DNA from: Tetrahymena thermophila SB210
Lineage: Eukaryota > Ciliophora > Oligohymenophorea > Hymenostomatida > Tetrahymenidae
Direction of reading: 5' to 3'
NCBI RefSeq assembly: GCF_000189635.1
Contig: NW_002476554.1
Coordinates: forward strand, 897,493-961,492
DNA: 64,000 nucleotides
The notes under the pieces are model-generated. The model was given only the letters and a program-made list of their open reading frames with translations. It had not been told where the DNA came from and searched no databases. The number at the start of each line of letters is the position of its first letter. Positions within the stretch are counted from its first letter, which is position 1. Position numbers and translations under genes: made by a program. Positions 1 to 13,200 of the stretch are shown here, in pieces.

Positions 1-759
1 TTAATCAATATGCAAATAAATTTGCTAATTTAAATAAATATTTAAGATAATTTTCCTTAGTTAAATGTGTAATCAATCAATCAATCTAAGTGAATTTATT
101 TGTAAATAATAAATTTTGTAAAATTAGCAAGAAAATATCATCAATAAGCACATTTTTTTATAATTATAAAATGATAAATATTTAAAAGCGAAAGGACTTT
201 TAATAACCTAAATCTATTGATTAGTATATAAGAATAAATTGAGTAAATATTTTAATTAAAGACCACCTGATATAAAACATTCTTTCATGATAAGCATTAA
301 TTATATTAATTTAAATTAAAATATAAAAGGATTTTCTTTAACAAAATATGAAATCCCTTTATTAATCATGGTTATATATTTCAAATAAAAAGAGTCAGGA
401 GGTAAAGCAATAGAAAATATAAAAATGGAGGTTAAAATCTAATTTTTAATTAAATATTTGTTAATTAATATTTAATCGAGAAAATTATTTCTTTTTATCT
501 TTTAGAATCCTTCAAAACATTTTAATTACTTGAAACTTATTTATACAATACATAATTTATTAAAAATTAAGGGATTTTAAGGCCAATGCGTTCAAAATCG
601 AAGTTTAATATGTTGGTGATATTTAATTTATTTATAAATATTCAGAAAATATGGTCAAAATTTAATAGGATTTAGGGTATATATAATTATCTGATTATAA
701 AATATTATAAAAAAACATATTCTTTTATTCTAATATTTTTATTATTATTAGTCCTTTTT
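1..759. other. AT-rich intergenic DNA downstream of the LRR gene
   Basis: Very AT-rich sequence with poly-A/T runs and TAAT/ATTT words. I see no exon-like stretch, RNA gene or conserved repeat. It lies 3' of the minus-strand LRR gene, so it should hold that gene's 3' UTR and polyadenylation site, but no signal can be singled out in DNA of this composition. Confidence 0.5.
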
Positions 760-3700
760 TCACTTCTTTTTGATCATGAATGTATTATTTTAAAGATAAC
801 TAATCTTTTTGATTTAAGACACTTTACTTCCAACAATTGTTTTTTATTGATTTAGTTTTCACTTTTAATATAAATTATTAAATAAGAATAATAGAATAAA
901 ACTAAAAAAAATATAATATTTTAAATCAATAAATAAAAAATATGCTAGCAGGAAAATTTAAAAGAAAATAATAAATAAATAAATTCAAAGACAGACTTAG
1001 TTGTTTTGTTTTAAATTTATTTTTATATTTAAAAAATATCACAACCCAAAACAATTAAATATTTTTTACTCTAGATCAAGTATCAAAATTGAGAGATTAG
1101 TGAACTTTACTAAATTAAAACCTAAGGCTTATGCACCTTCATCATTAATTGAATTCCAACTTTTTAAAAATAGAAAAAAATTAAAAGGTTATTAATTAGT
1201 TAGTTAGAAAGAAAAAATGAGAGATAGTAAGAAATTAATTTATTAATAATAACAGCAATACATGAAAATAAAAAAAGGAATTAAATTACTAAGAAAAAAA
1301 GAAAATAAAAAAAACACAATATAACAAATTATTTTAATTTGTTTATTAGCTTTTTATTTGATTTATTTTTCTATTTTTTATGATCGTGCTTTTTAAATTC
1401 ATTTTTATATTAAAAATGGTCACAATACAAAACAAATAAACTGTTTTTACGCTAAATCAAGCGTCAAATTTGAGAGATTACTGAGCTTTCCTAAACCAGA
1501 ACCTAAGCATGATGCACCTTCATCACCAATTTAATTTCCACTTTTTAAATTTTGAAGAAAAAAAATATAGTCATTAATTAGTTAGTTAGAATGAAAAAAC
1601 GAAGAAGAATTAATAATAAAAAAAGTAGAAAATGAAAAAATGAGTTAAATTTACAAACAAAAATAGAAAGAAACTAAAAAAACACAAGCAAGAAAAAATA
1701 AATTAGATAAAAAGTTAATAAATAATATTTATATTAAAAGAATTAGTTTGTAAATATTTTAAATTCATAATTCTGTTAATTATTATCAGAATCCAAAACA
1801 AATAAGATATATTTACCTAAGATGAAGTATCAAACTTTAGAGATTAGTGAGTTTTCCTAAACCAAAACCTAAATCTGATGCCCCGATTGAACCAATTTTA
1901 GTATCACTTTTGAATTTTAAAAATAGATAGTTAATTAGTTAGTTTGAAGGAAAATTTGAAGAAAAGAAATAAAATATTAAGAATTGAATTAATAATAATA
2001 AAAGCAAAATTTAAAATAAAAAATGTGTTAAATTAACAAACAAAGAATGAAAGAAAGAAAAAATAAAAGCACAAAAAAAAAATCAAAAAATAAGGTAATA
2101 AATAAATAAAATTTAAAAAGTGAATAATATTGTTTTAAATTCATTTTGTATTAAAAAATATCACAATCTAAATAAAACAAATAAACTGTTTTTACTGAAG
2201 ATCTAGTATCAAATTTGAGAGATTAGTGCACTTTCCTAAACCAGAAACTAAGCCTAATGTACCCTCATCACCAATTTAATTTCCCCTTTTAAATATTAAT
2301 AAATTAGATAAACAGCTAATAAATATATTAAAAGAGTTCATAATATTTTTTTTAATTTATTTTTATATTAAAAAATATCGCAATCCAAAACAAATAAGAT
2401 GTTTTTACCGAAGAGAAAGTGTCAAATTTGAGAGTTTAGTGAGCTTTTCTAAACCTGAAACTAAACCTGATGCCCCAGTAGATCCAATTTAATTATCACT
2501 TTTAAATATCGAAGAAAAAATATTCAGTTTATTAGTTAGATAGAAAGTTAAAAAATAAAGAAAAAATATGAAATAATTAGAAATTAATTAAAAAATCAAA
2601 ATCTGAAAATAAAAAAAATGAGCTAAATTAGCAAAGAAAGAAGAAATAAAGCACAATAACAATAAAAAAATAGAAAAATAATTCAAACAAAAAGCTAATA
2701 AATAAATTAAAAGAGTTAGTAGTTATATTATTTTAAATCAACTTTTATATTAAAAGATATCGCAATCAAAAATACATTTTTACCAAAGTTAAAGTGTCAA
2801 ATTTGAGAGATTAGCGCACTCTTCTAAACCAGAACTTAAGCCTAATGCACCTAAATCACCAATTTAATTTTCACTTTTTTAATATTGAAGAAAAAATAAA
2901 TTGATTATTAGTAACTTTGAAGTAAAAAATGAAGCAAAAAATATGAAATAATAAGAAATGAATTAATAATAAAAAAGAAAACAAAAGTATAAAATGAAAA
3001 AACGAGTTTAATTATGAAATAAAGAAAATTAAAAAAAACAGAATCGCAATAAAAAAAATAAATCAAATAAAAAGCTCTTAAATAAACTAAAAAAACTAAC
3101 TTTGTTATTTAAAAACATTTTTATAATAAAAAATAAAACAATTCAAAAAAAATAAACTGTTTTTACCTTAAATGAAGTGTTAAATTTAAGAGATTAGTGC
3201 ACTTTCCTAAGCCAGAAACAAAGCCTGACGTACCTTGATCACCAATTTCATTTTGGCTTTTTAAATAATGAAGAAAAAATATGAGATAATAAGAAGTGAA
3301 TTAATTTATATAAAAGCAAAACTTGAAAATGATTAAATGAGTTAAATTAATAAAGAAAGAATAAAAAACAAATATAATAAAAAAAAGATTAAAAAATCAA
3401 ATAAAAAGCCAATAAATAAATTATAGAGTTAGTTAGTCAGTTAGTTATATTGTTTTAAATTTATTTTATATTCAAAAATATCACTACTCAAAAAAAAAAA
3501 AATTATTTTACCAAAGTTCAATTGTCAAATTTAAAAGATTAGTACATTTTCCTAAGCCAGAACCTAAGCCTGGCAGACCTTCATCATCAATTTAATTAGA
3601 ACTTTTTAAATATTGAAAAAAAAAATATTTAGTTAAGTAATTTATAATAAATGAAAAAGTTGGAGTAGAAAATATGATGTGTTAATTAATTAAACAAAGA

Positions 3701-4810
3701 AGGAAAGGAAAAAAAGCAAAAGAAAAATAAACCAGATAAAAATCTAATAAAAGAGTTAGTTATATCATTTTAAATTGCTTTTTATCATTAAAAATATCAC
3801 ACATCAAAATAAATAAACTGATTTTACCGAAGATCAAGTGTCAAATTTGAGAGATTAGTGAGCTTTCCTAAACCAGAACCTAAGCTTGATGCACCTGTTG
3901 AGCCAATTTAATTTTCACTTTTTATTTTTTGAAGAAAAAATGGATAGTTATTAATGATGAGTTAGTTAGAAGGAAAAAATGAAGAAAAAATATGAAATAG
4001 TAAGAAATGAATTAATTAATAATAAAATCAAAAGTTGAAAATGAAAAAATAAAGGAGTTAAATTAACAAACAAATAAAGATATGAAAAAAAACTAAAGCA
4101 CAATAAAAAAAGAAAACAAAATTAAAAGTTTTAGTTAGTTTTTTTGTTTAAAATTCATTTTTATATCAAAAAATATAACAATCCAAAAAAAATAAACTAT
4201 TTTTACAAAAAATTAAATGTCAAATCTGAGAGATTAGTGAGATTTCCTAAACCAAAACATAAGCCTGATACCCCAACTGAACCAATTTAATTATCACTAT
4301 TAAATATTGAAGAAAAAAATATAGCAAGTTAGTTAGAAAGAAGGAAAAATGAAGAAAAATATGAAATAATAAAAGCAAAAGTGTAAAATGAAAAAATGTG
4401 TTAAATTAGCAAACAAAGAATGAAAGAAAAAAACAAAATCACAATAAAAAAAATAAATAAATTAGATAAAAAGTTAATAAATAAATAAATCAAAAGGGTT
4501 AGTTTTATAATTTTAAACTCATTTTTACATTAAAAAATATCGCAATCCAAAAAAAATAAACTGTATTTACTTCAGATAAAGTTTCAAATTTGAGAGATTA
4601 GCACACTTTCCTAAATCAGAACCTAAATCTGAAGCACCAATTTCACTAATTTAATTTTCACTTTTTAGATATTGAATAAAACAAAAAGAGTAATTAATTA
4701 ATTAGTTAGTTAGTTTGAAGGAAAAAATGAAAAAATAACAAGAAAAAACAAGAAATTGATTAATAATAAAAGTAAATGTTAAAAATGAAAAAGAATTAAA
4801 TTAACATACA

Positions 4811-4894
<84 letters not shown>

Positions 4895-6273
4895 AAAGAA
4901 AAAAACACAAGCATAATAAAAAAATTAGAAAAATAAATCAAATAATAAGGTAATAAATAAATAAATTAAAAGAGTTAGTTATATTGATTTAAATTCATTT
5001 TCATATTAAAAATGTCACAATTAAAAACAAATAAACTTATTTTACCTAAGATCAAGAGTCAAATGTGAGAGATTAGTGCATTTTCTTATACCAGAACTTA
5101 AGCTTGATGCACCTTCATCATCAATTTAATTTTTACTTTTTAAATATTGAGGAAAAAGTATCGTTAATTGGTTAGTTAGAAGGAAAAAATGCAGAAAAAA
5201 TATGAAATAAGAAGAAATGAACTAATTAACTAATAAAAGCAAAAGTTTGAGATGAACAAATCAGTTAAAGAAAGAAAAAACACAATAAAAATATAAGAAA
5301 AATATATCAAATAAAAAGCAATAAATAAACTTAAAGAATTAGTTTTATTATTTCAAATTCATTTTTGTATTAAAAAATTAACAATCCAATAAAATTAACT
5401 GTTTTTACAAAAGATGGAGTATCAAATTTGAGAGATTAGTGCACTTTCCTAAACCAGAAATCAAGCCTGATAAACCAACTGTACCAATTTAATTATAACT
5501 TTTTAGATATTGAAGAACAAATAAATTGTTAATTAGTTAGTAAGAAAGAAAATTAAAGAAAAAATATGAAATTAATTAATTGATAATAAAAGCAAAAGTT
5601 GAGATAAAAATCAGTTAAGTCAACAAAAAAAGAAAGAAAGAAAGAAAGAAAAACATAAACACAATAAAAAATGAAAAATATATCAAATAAAAAGCTAATA
5701 AATAAATAAATTAAAAGAGTTAGTTATATTATTTTAAATTCATTTTTATAAAAAAAATAACAATCTAAAACCAATAAGATGTTTTTACCTAAGGTGAAGT
5801 GCTAAATTTGAAAGATTATTGGACTTTCCTAAACCAGAACCTAAGCCTGATGTACCTTCATCACCAATAAAATTTTCACTTTTTAAATAATGAAGAAAAA
5901 AAAAATATAGTTACTAATTAATTATCTAAAAGTAAAAATAACATATAATAAAATAAAATGAATAAATTGATAATAAAAGCAAAAGTTCAAAATAAAAAAA
6001 TGAGTTAGAAAAAAAAACACAAGCAGAATATAAAAAAAAATCAAATAAAAGGCTAATTATAATTAAATTTTAATAGTAAGTTAAATTGATTTAAATTCAT
6101 ATTTATATTTCCAAAATGTCACAATCCAAAATAATTAAACCGTTTTTACTGAAGTTTAAGTGTCAAATTTGAGAGATTAGTGCACTTTCCTAAACCAGAG
6201 CCTAAATCTGATGCACCAATTGCACCAATTTCATTACATCTTTTTAAATATTGAAGAAAAATGATATAGTTAA

Positions 6274-6365
<92 letters not shown>

Positions 6366-8464
6366 AAAGAAGGAAGGAAGGAAGGAAGGAAGGAAAAATA
6401 AAGAAAAAATATGAAATAATAAGAAAAGAGTTAATTTATTAATTAAATAATAATAAAAGCAAAAGATGGAATTGAAAAAATGAATTAATTTAACAAAGAA
6501 AGAAAACATAAAATAAACAAATTAAAAAAAGAAAAATAAATCAAATAAAAAGCTAATAAATAAATTTTAATAATTAGTTATATAGCTTTAAATTCATTTT
6601 TATATTAAAAATGATCGAAATCCAAAACAAATAAACTGTTTTTACCCTAGATCAAGCGTCAAATTTGAAAGATTAGTGTACTTTCTTAAACCAGAACCTA
6701 AGCCTGATGTACCTTCATCACTAATTTAATTTCCACTTTTTAAATATTGAAGAAAAAATATATCATTAAATAGTTAGTTAATTAGAAGGAAAAAATGAAG
6801 AAGAAAAAAAGCAAAAGCACAGTAAAAAAAGAAAAATTAATAAAATAAAAATCTAATAAATAAATTAAAATAGTTAGCTATATTGTTTTCAATTTATTTT
6901 TCACAATCCAAAACAAATAAACTTCTTTTTACTGAAGAAGAAGTATCAAATTTGAGAGATTAGTGCACTTTCCTAAACCAAAACCTAAGCATGATGCACC
7001 CTCATTACCAATTAAATTCGTACTTTTTAGATATTAAAGAAAAAATAAAGAGTAATCAATTAGTTAGTTTGAAGGAAAAAATGAAGAAAAAATATAAAAT
7101 AATAAGAAATTAATTTATAATAAAATCAAGCACACTAAAAAAAAAGAAAAATAATCAGATAAAAAGCTAATAAATAAATTCAAGAGTTATTTTTGTGATT
7201 TAAATTCATATTTATATTAAAAAATATCACAATTCAAAACAAATAAACTGTTTTTACTGAAGATCAAGTGTCAAATTTATCATATTAGCGCACTTTCCTA
7301 AACTATTACTTAAGCCGGATACGCCTTCATCACCAATTTAATTTTCACTTTTTAAATATTGAAGAAAAAATATATCCTTATTTGTTAATTAGAAGGAAAA
7401 AATGAAGAAAAAATATGAAATAATAAGGGATACATTAATAAAAGCAAAAGTTGAAAATCAAAAAACAAGTTAAATTAACAAAAATATAAGAAAAAAAATA
7501 TAACCACAATAAAAAAATAATACAAAAATAAATAAATAAATAAAATAAAAACTAATAAATAAATTAAAAGAGTTAGTTATTTTACTTTAAATTCATTTTT
7601 TTTAATTCAAAAATAAATATCACAATTCAAAATAAATAAGTTATTTTTACTGAAGTTCAAGCGTTAAATTTGAGAGATTAGTACACTTTTCTAAGCCAGA
7701 GCTTAACCCTAATACACCTTCATCACTAATTTCATTTTAACTTTATAAATATTGAAGAAAAAGTAAATAGTTAATTAGTAAGTTAGAAGGAAAATATTAA
7801 TAAAAGCAAAAGTTGAAAATGATAAAATGAGTTAAATTATTAACAAACAAAGAAATAAAAAAAAATAAAAAAACACAAGCACAATAAAAAGAAAAATAAA
7901 TATATCAAATAAAGGGCAAAAAAATAAATTTAAAGAGTAAGTTTTTTTGTTTTAAATTCATTTTATATTAAAAAATATCACAATCCAAAACAAATAAGTT
8001 ATTTATACCCAAGATCAAGTGTCAAATTTGAGATGTTAGTGAACTTTGCTAAACCAAAACCTAATTATAATGCACCTTCATCATCAATTTCATTTTAACT
8101 TTTTAAATATTGAAGAAAAAATAAATAGGTAGGCAATTAATTAGTTATTTAGATGTAAAAAATATGAAAATAAAAGAATGAACAATTTATAATCATTGTC
8201 AAAATTGAGTTAAAATTAAATTAAAAATAAAAATGAATTAATTTTGATGAAAATTTCAATGAGAAAAAATTTTTTGTAAACTAAGTAAAAAAACATTAAT
8301 AATAATAATAATATTACCCCTCAAAATGAATATGGAAAACCTAATGCATTTAAAGTGAAGAGTTTTAAAACTTTTTTATTAATAAAAAAAATTAAAGCAA
8401 TATTAATAAAAAAATGAATATTTACTTCTTCTATATTCTTAAAAAAATATTTCTATTATATCAT
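760..8464 (-). CDS. Leucine-rich-repeat protein, 20 one-repeat exons
   Basis: Predicted protein of about 640 residues: a 13-residue first exon (8426-8464, beginning MIQQ and ending EE), a second exon (8318-8370), twenty LRR exons and a 13-residue last exon (760-799, ending MIKKK then TGA). Each LRR exon is 90 bp, starts with one base and ends with two bases of a split codon (phase 2-2), and encodes a unit like NQIGDEGASGLGSGLGK followed by CTNLSNLTLDL, the ribonuclease-inhibitor style of LRR. The outermost are 8009-8098 and 1070-1159; spacing is about 210-480 bp. I checked all 20: none has an in-frame TGA, all keep the frame, a GTAAA-like donor (one GTATA) and an AG acceptor (mostly AAAAG). 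Introns repeat as part of the unit. Ends were fixed by alignment to the gene at 58928-60799, which shares both terminal exons. No kinase, membrane or signal segment is seen; the ligand is unknown, but such repeats usually bind proteins. Confidence 0.85.
4810..4895. repeat. (AAAG)n microsatellite in an LRR intron
   Basis: About 21 tandem copies of AAAG (CTTT on the coding strand), inside the intron between LRR exons near 4.56 and 5.04 kb of the minus-strand LRR gene. Neighbouring introns have only 2-5 copies at the same place, so it is an expanded version of a short run carried by every repeat unit. Confidence 0.95.
6271..6391. repeat. (TTAG)n and (GGAA)n microsatellites in an LRR intron
   Basis: About 23 copies of TTAG (CTAA on the coding strand) up to about 6365, followed by six copies of AAGG. 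Other introns of the same gene hold one to three TTAG copies at the same position next to GAAGGAAA, so both tracts expanded in place. The unit is not the ciliate telomere repeat (G4T2). Confidence 0.95.
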
Positions 8465-10271
8465 TTATTTATTTTTTCTTCAAAAATATTTAATTGCAAT
8501 TTATGGAAATTTAATTAATTAGAAGTTTATTAATAATTTAATTTAATTATAAATCAAATTAATTTGGATAAAAAGAAAAAATCAATTATCTTAATTATCA
8601 AATACAAATTTATAAATTTGCTTTTAGGAAGGGATATCAAAAAAATAATAAGTGTAACATTCATTATTAAATTTTAATACTTTTATTTAAAACATATTCT
8701 TAAAAATATATCAAGAATCAAATAAGGGTGGATGGATATTCATATACTGTAAATGCTCATTAATTAAGGCATTCCCCAAGTATCTTTTTTGCCCAAAAAA
8801 AAGTGCCACTTATTTTTATTTATTTTTAATTTATTATTTTATAAATACTTATCATTACTTCTACTTTTATATATATATAATTACAGATAATAATTTTTTT
8901 AAAAGAATAATTACCATATTTTTGTTATTGTTTTAATTTTTATGTTTGTATTCATTGATTGAAATAATAAACTTACTCAAAACTTAAGAAATCAAAAGAC
9001 TAAATTTGATTTATTGGTATTTTTTAATCAGTAAATATTTAGATACTTTTATATCATTATCTTAGCTTATTATCTTGAATTTATTTATTTATCTAACTAA
9101 GATAAAAATATATAACAAATTTTTAATTAAATTTTAGGTTTTAGATATTAATTAACATGTTAAGACAATAATCACAAAACGAATAAATCTTTTTATATAA
9201 GAAAATTTTTGACTCGCATAAAATTAACCATAATTAATATCTTTTGATAAACAAAAAAAATTATGTTTATTTTTTTCACTTTTATTTTTAAATGATGAGA
9301 TCAATTAAAACTTTTTAAATAAATATCATTGGTAGAATTTAATTTATTTAAATTGAAAAGAAGGGCAACTATTCTATACGTAAACAACTATTTTAATTTT
9401 AAAAAACGATATCCTCTTTAACTATGATCAATATTTTTATGATTGTTTAATAATAGCAAACCTCTCATAATATTATTAATACACTATAACTTGTAATAAA
9501 AAGGTATTATATAAATAAGTAATAAAAGTTCTTATTCACTTTACATAATAAAAAATTTCTGACAATAAATTAGCAAGTATTTAAATTGAAATAAAAAAAT
9601 TTAAAACATTACTAAAACTACAGAAAGAACTGATATAAAAATAAATATAAATGAAGATATTCATATGAATCAAAAAGATTAAAGTAATATCAATAAAGAA
9701 GTTTAGTAAAAAAAGAATAGATCTATAAAATTATATTGAATATTCCATCCATGTATTTTAATAAATTTATTTTTTAGCTTAAATTTAATACATTTATTTA
9801 GAGGCATATTTTATACCTTAATAAATAAAATAATTGCATTAAATCTCTCTTAAAATATTATTATTTTTTGAATTTTAATAATATACAAATAATAATAAGA
9901 CTTTCAATTAACTAACTAGGCAAGATTTTATATTTTTAATAAAACTGAATACATTACTGAAAATTTATCGTAGAATAAATCTTTTTTAACATAATTTAAA
10001 AAATAAAAATAAATATTTATAAGTTTCACTGATTGTATTGTTTTATTTAAATTCAGTCAATTTTTTTACATATATTCAAGGAAGAAAACTTAATATTAAT
10101 TAATTGATCAACAAAAATCTAACAAAAAGCTCACTAGCTACTTTTCTCATAAAATTTGTTAATTAAATTTAAAAATCTTTAAAAATAAGTGTAAGTAGAT
10201 AAAATCCAAAGCTTAATTTTAAAACAAATTTTAGACTCCTCTGTTGAAAGGCTACTATAAAATATTAAAAG
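8465..10271. other. Intergenic region between LRR gene and first K+ channel
   Basis: About 1.8 kb upstream of both divergent flanking genes (LRR on -, channel on +), so it must hold both promoters. Its proximal part (about 8370-8640) is similar to the 5' flank of the LRR gene at 58.9 kb, including the short first exon. The only other distinct feature is the 66-bp element at 8742-8807; the rest is plain AT-rich DNA. Confidence 0.5.
8742..8807. repeat. 66-bp conserved intergenic element, copy A
   Basis: Runs from ATATACTGTAAATGCTC to AAAAAAAAGTGCC. It matches 46375-46440 at 64 of 66 positions with no gaps, in the same orientation, while flanking DNA differs. It contains an imperfect palindrome (AATGC...TAATTA...GCATT) followed by a hairpin with stem CTTTTTT/AAAAAAG and loop GCCCAA. 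It has no useful reading frame. Function unknown: a small RNA, a protein-binding site or a miniature mobile element are all possible. Confidence 0.8.
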
Positions 10272-13200
10272 ATGTTATATTTAGGTTCCAAGAAAGTTTT
10301 TAATCCTGCAGTAAAAACTAAAAATAGTTTTTTTAATAGATTAATTGTGATTTGCATAAAATTAGGAGTAATATTCATTGGTAATGCAGATTGAGAAAGA
10401 AGAGGAATTTCAGAAAAAGCGCAAAGAAGAAGGAAATATCTCTTTTTCATTAACATTAGCGAAGTAATTTAACAAACATATTGATTGATATTATGGAGAT
10501 TTATTGATTTATTAAGTCATCAACTAGATGTGTTTGTTTAGCAAATGAATTAAGTAAATAATTTTAATATTTATTAGATACATGAGTGTAACAGGATTAG
10601 GAGATATATTTATTGCAATAAACTCTCTATTGAGCTTAGTCTATGTTATAAATCATGCAGTTGACACATATAGTTGGCCAGTTACGAATATTACCTCTTC
10701 TTATTAAACACCAAAAGCTATAGTTATTATTGAAATCATTTTAGACGTTTTCTTTTTTATTGATTTTTTGATAAACTTCTATATATCAGAAAACAGAGTA
10801 ATTCTTTAGATTTATTTATAGATTTCGCATTCAAATAACGAGTAGTTCTTAGAGTGATTTTAAATATTTAAATTAAAAAAGCTATTCTTTACATTTTAAT
10901 ATAATTCCATCCTTGAGTACACAAGTGTAATTCCTAGTTTGCTAGTCAGGATGAGTTTAATCCCAAGCAACAAAGTAAAATCTTTGACATTTCTTTTCAA
11001 ATTAATATAAATACATTTTCTAATTTAAACGTCTATAGTATGCTTTTGTAACAAGAGCTCTCAGGTTCTTACTGATAATAAGAGTAATTAATAAATTAAT
11101 CAATTGATTTAGAGCATTAAAAAAGATTGGTGAATTTTTTTTTTGAAATAAAAGATTGAAAGCATTCTATCTAGAAGAGCTAAAGACATCACTAGAAATA
11201 CATTTAAGATACTATTTACCATTCTAAGCATTATGATTGAAGCAAGTAGCTTTTTAATGGTAGTTGAGCAAGATTAAGGTTAAAAATTATTTTTAAAATA
11301 GAAATTAGATTTGTTTTTCTATAAAAAAAGGTTTATTTTTCCATGATTTTTTGTATTTCATGGTTGTTACAATGACAACTGTAGGATTTGGAGACATTTA
11401 TCCATAAACAATATTTGGTCGTTTAATTGTTATAGTTTCTATTTTGATTCTATTGGCTCTTATACCCGCTTAAGTAGATTAACTTACAAAGTCAATAAAA
11501 TAAACAAGTGGGTACTCAAGCAAAAAGCTGACATAGAAGAGAGGATGTAATGAACATATTCTAATCCTTGGGAATGCTTTGGTTGAGGGATATAAAGTAA
11601 TAAAAAATAAAAACTTTTTCTATCATATTTATCTAATTTAGATTATATTTCTTAATAGACTTTCTTATCTGAACTTTATCATTAAGATCATGGCATAGTT
11701 TAATTTCCTTCTGTAATCATGAAGAATTAACATCCAAGTGAGGATATGCTTAAACTATTGCAAAAGAATAGCTTTTAAACAAATTTGACTTATTTATTTG
11801 GAAATCCTTTAAGTAACAACGATCTAAAAAGGGCTTAAGCAGAAAATGCCTAATGTGTTGTAATCTTAGCTGATAAAATGACAAGTGATCCTTAACAAGA
11901 AGATCACAGAAATATAATGTACACCTTAGCAGTAAAACAGTACGTCTATAACACGGCCAAAACCGATATTAGAGTCTGTCTTCAATTACTAAACCCTGAG
12001 TTAAAAGACATTTATTTTGAATCTTTGGATTATGGTTAAATTGATTAAGTAAATAACAACAAATAAAAAAATAAAAATTATTTTAAATAAATTTAAAAAC
12101 TTATTTTTTTTTATGAGACCCAATGGATTTGAATCGCAATTTATTTTTATATTTAATTTATGAAAAATATAGAAAAATTCCTCTTAAATAAGATTTAAGT
12201 AGAGCTTTTATCATACCCACAAATTCAAAGATTTATTTTCCAAATTATAATAAGAAAAAGGAATAGTCATTTAATATGTAATGATTGAGATAATATATTT
12301 TTAACAAATTTCAATCAAATAGAGATTATTTTTTTTAAACATTAAGAAAATACTTAAAAAATAAAAATATTTGCTTGTTTGTTTATTAATCATTTTTCGA
12401 AACAATAATTAAAAATGTTAAATAAAGGTAATTTGCGTTGATGAGCTAAAATTGTATCTACTTGCCAAAACATGTTAATGCCCAGGTATAAATACAATAA
12501 TCAGCTTTCTTATAACTTCTGATAAACCAGATGTTTCAGTAGTAGATAAAAGAGACGAAGACAGCTGGATAAATGATTATATTATGGGCATGCAAAATGA
12601 AATTTATAGAGTTCATCTTGATCAGTAGAATTTTTCTGGTTACACTTTTTGTACAGTTTCTTAGTAGATTTTCAAAGTAATTAATATCTTTAATTTCATC
12701 AAAAATTTTAATGTTTTAAATAAATAAAAGGAACTTGGAATAATTTTATTCGCTCTGGAAGTAAAAGTATATGGAGAAACCAAGTTATTTATAAATCCTG
12801 CTGATTATTTAATATAAGACTCTGAGCATTATGGGTATGTTATTGCATCATAATTGCCTAACTAAAAAGACTTATAAAAAGTTAGGATTGATTCCAGCAT
12901 ACCTAGAAGTAACTACCAACATAAATTTATATTCATTAATTAGCTTATTTAAATAATCTCTAATTTACATTTTAATTGTTATTATTTAGACCATAGTTAT
13001 CCAAATGTACCCAAGCAAGTACCTGGAACTTCTAATCTGAAAGAAATCATAACAAATGATAAAGATTCGAAATACAGAGTATCTATCTATCTATCCTATT
13101 AAAATCCTAAAATAAATAAAAATTTTTTTAATAAATAAATAAAAAAGGCATTTTACTAGAATAGAACAAGGATTTAAACTTTACAATTAAACCATAATAC

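Noticed and set aside
1001-1195. Plus-strand 64-codon frame in the repeat region and its similar relatives in every repeat unit
   Set aside because: It is the antisense of an LRR exon plus intron. The minus strand gives a known LRR pattern with matching splice sites in all 20 units; the plus-strand frame (rich in Pro-Lys) only mirrors it.
6271-6365. TTAG repeats as an internal telomere
   Set aside because: Ciliate telomeres of this group are G4T2; TTAG here is an intron microsatellite also found in short form in sister introns.
760-8464. Satellite DNA or decayed pseudogene
   Set aside because: All 20 units keep frame, splice sites and LRR core positions and are flanked by matching cap exons, so a spliced gene explains the repeat better.
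12116-12140. GGATTTGAATCGC as a tRNA T-loop
   Set aside because: No acceptor, D or anticodon arm could be folded around it, and it lies in an intron of the first channel gene.
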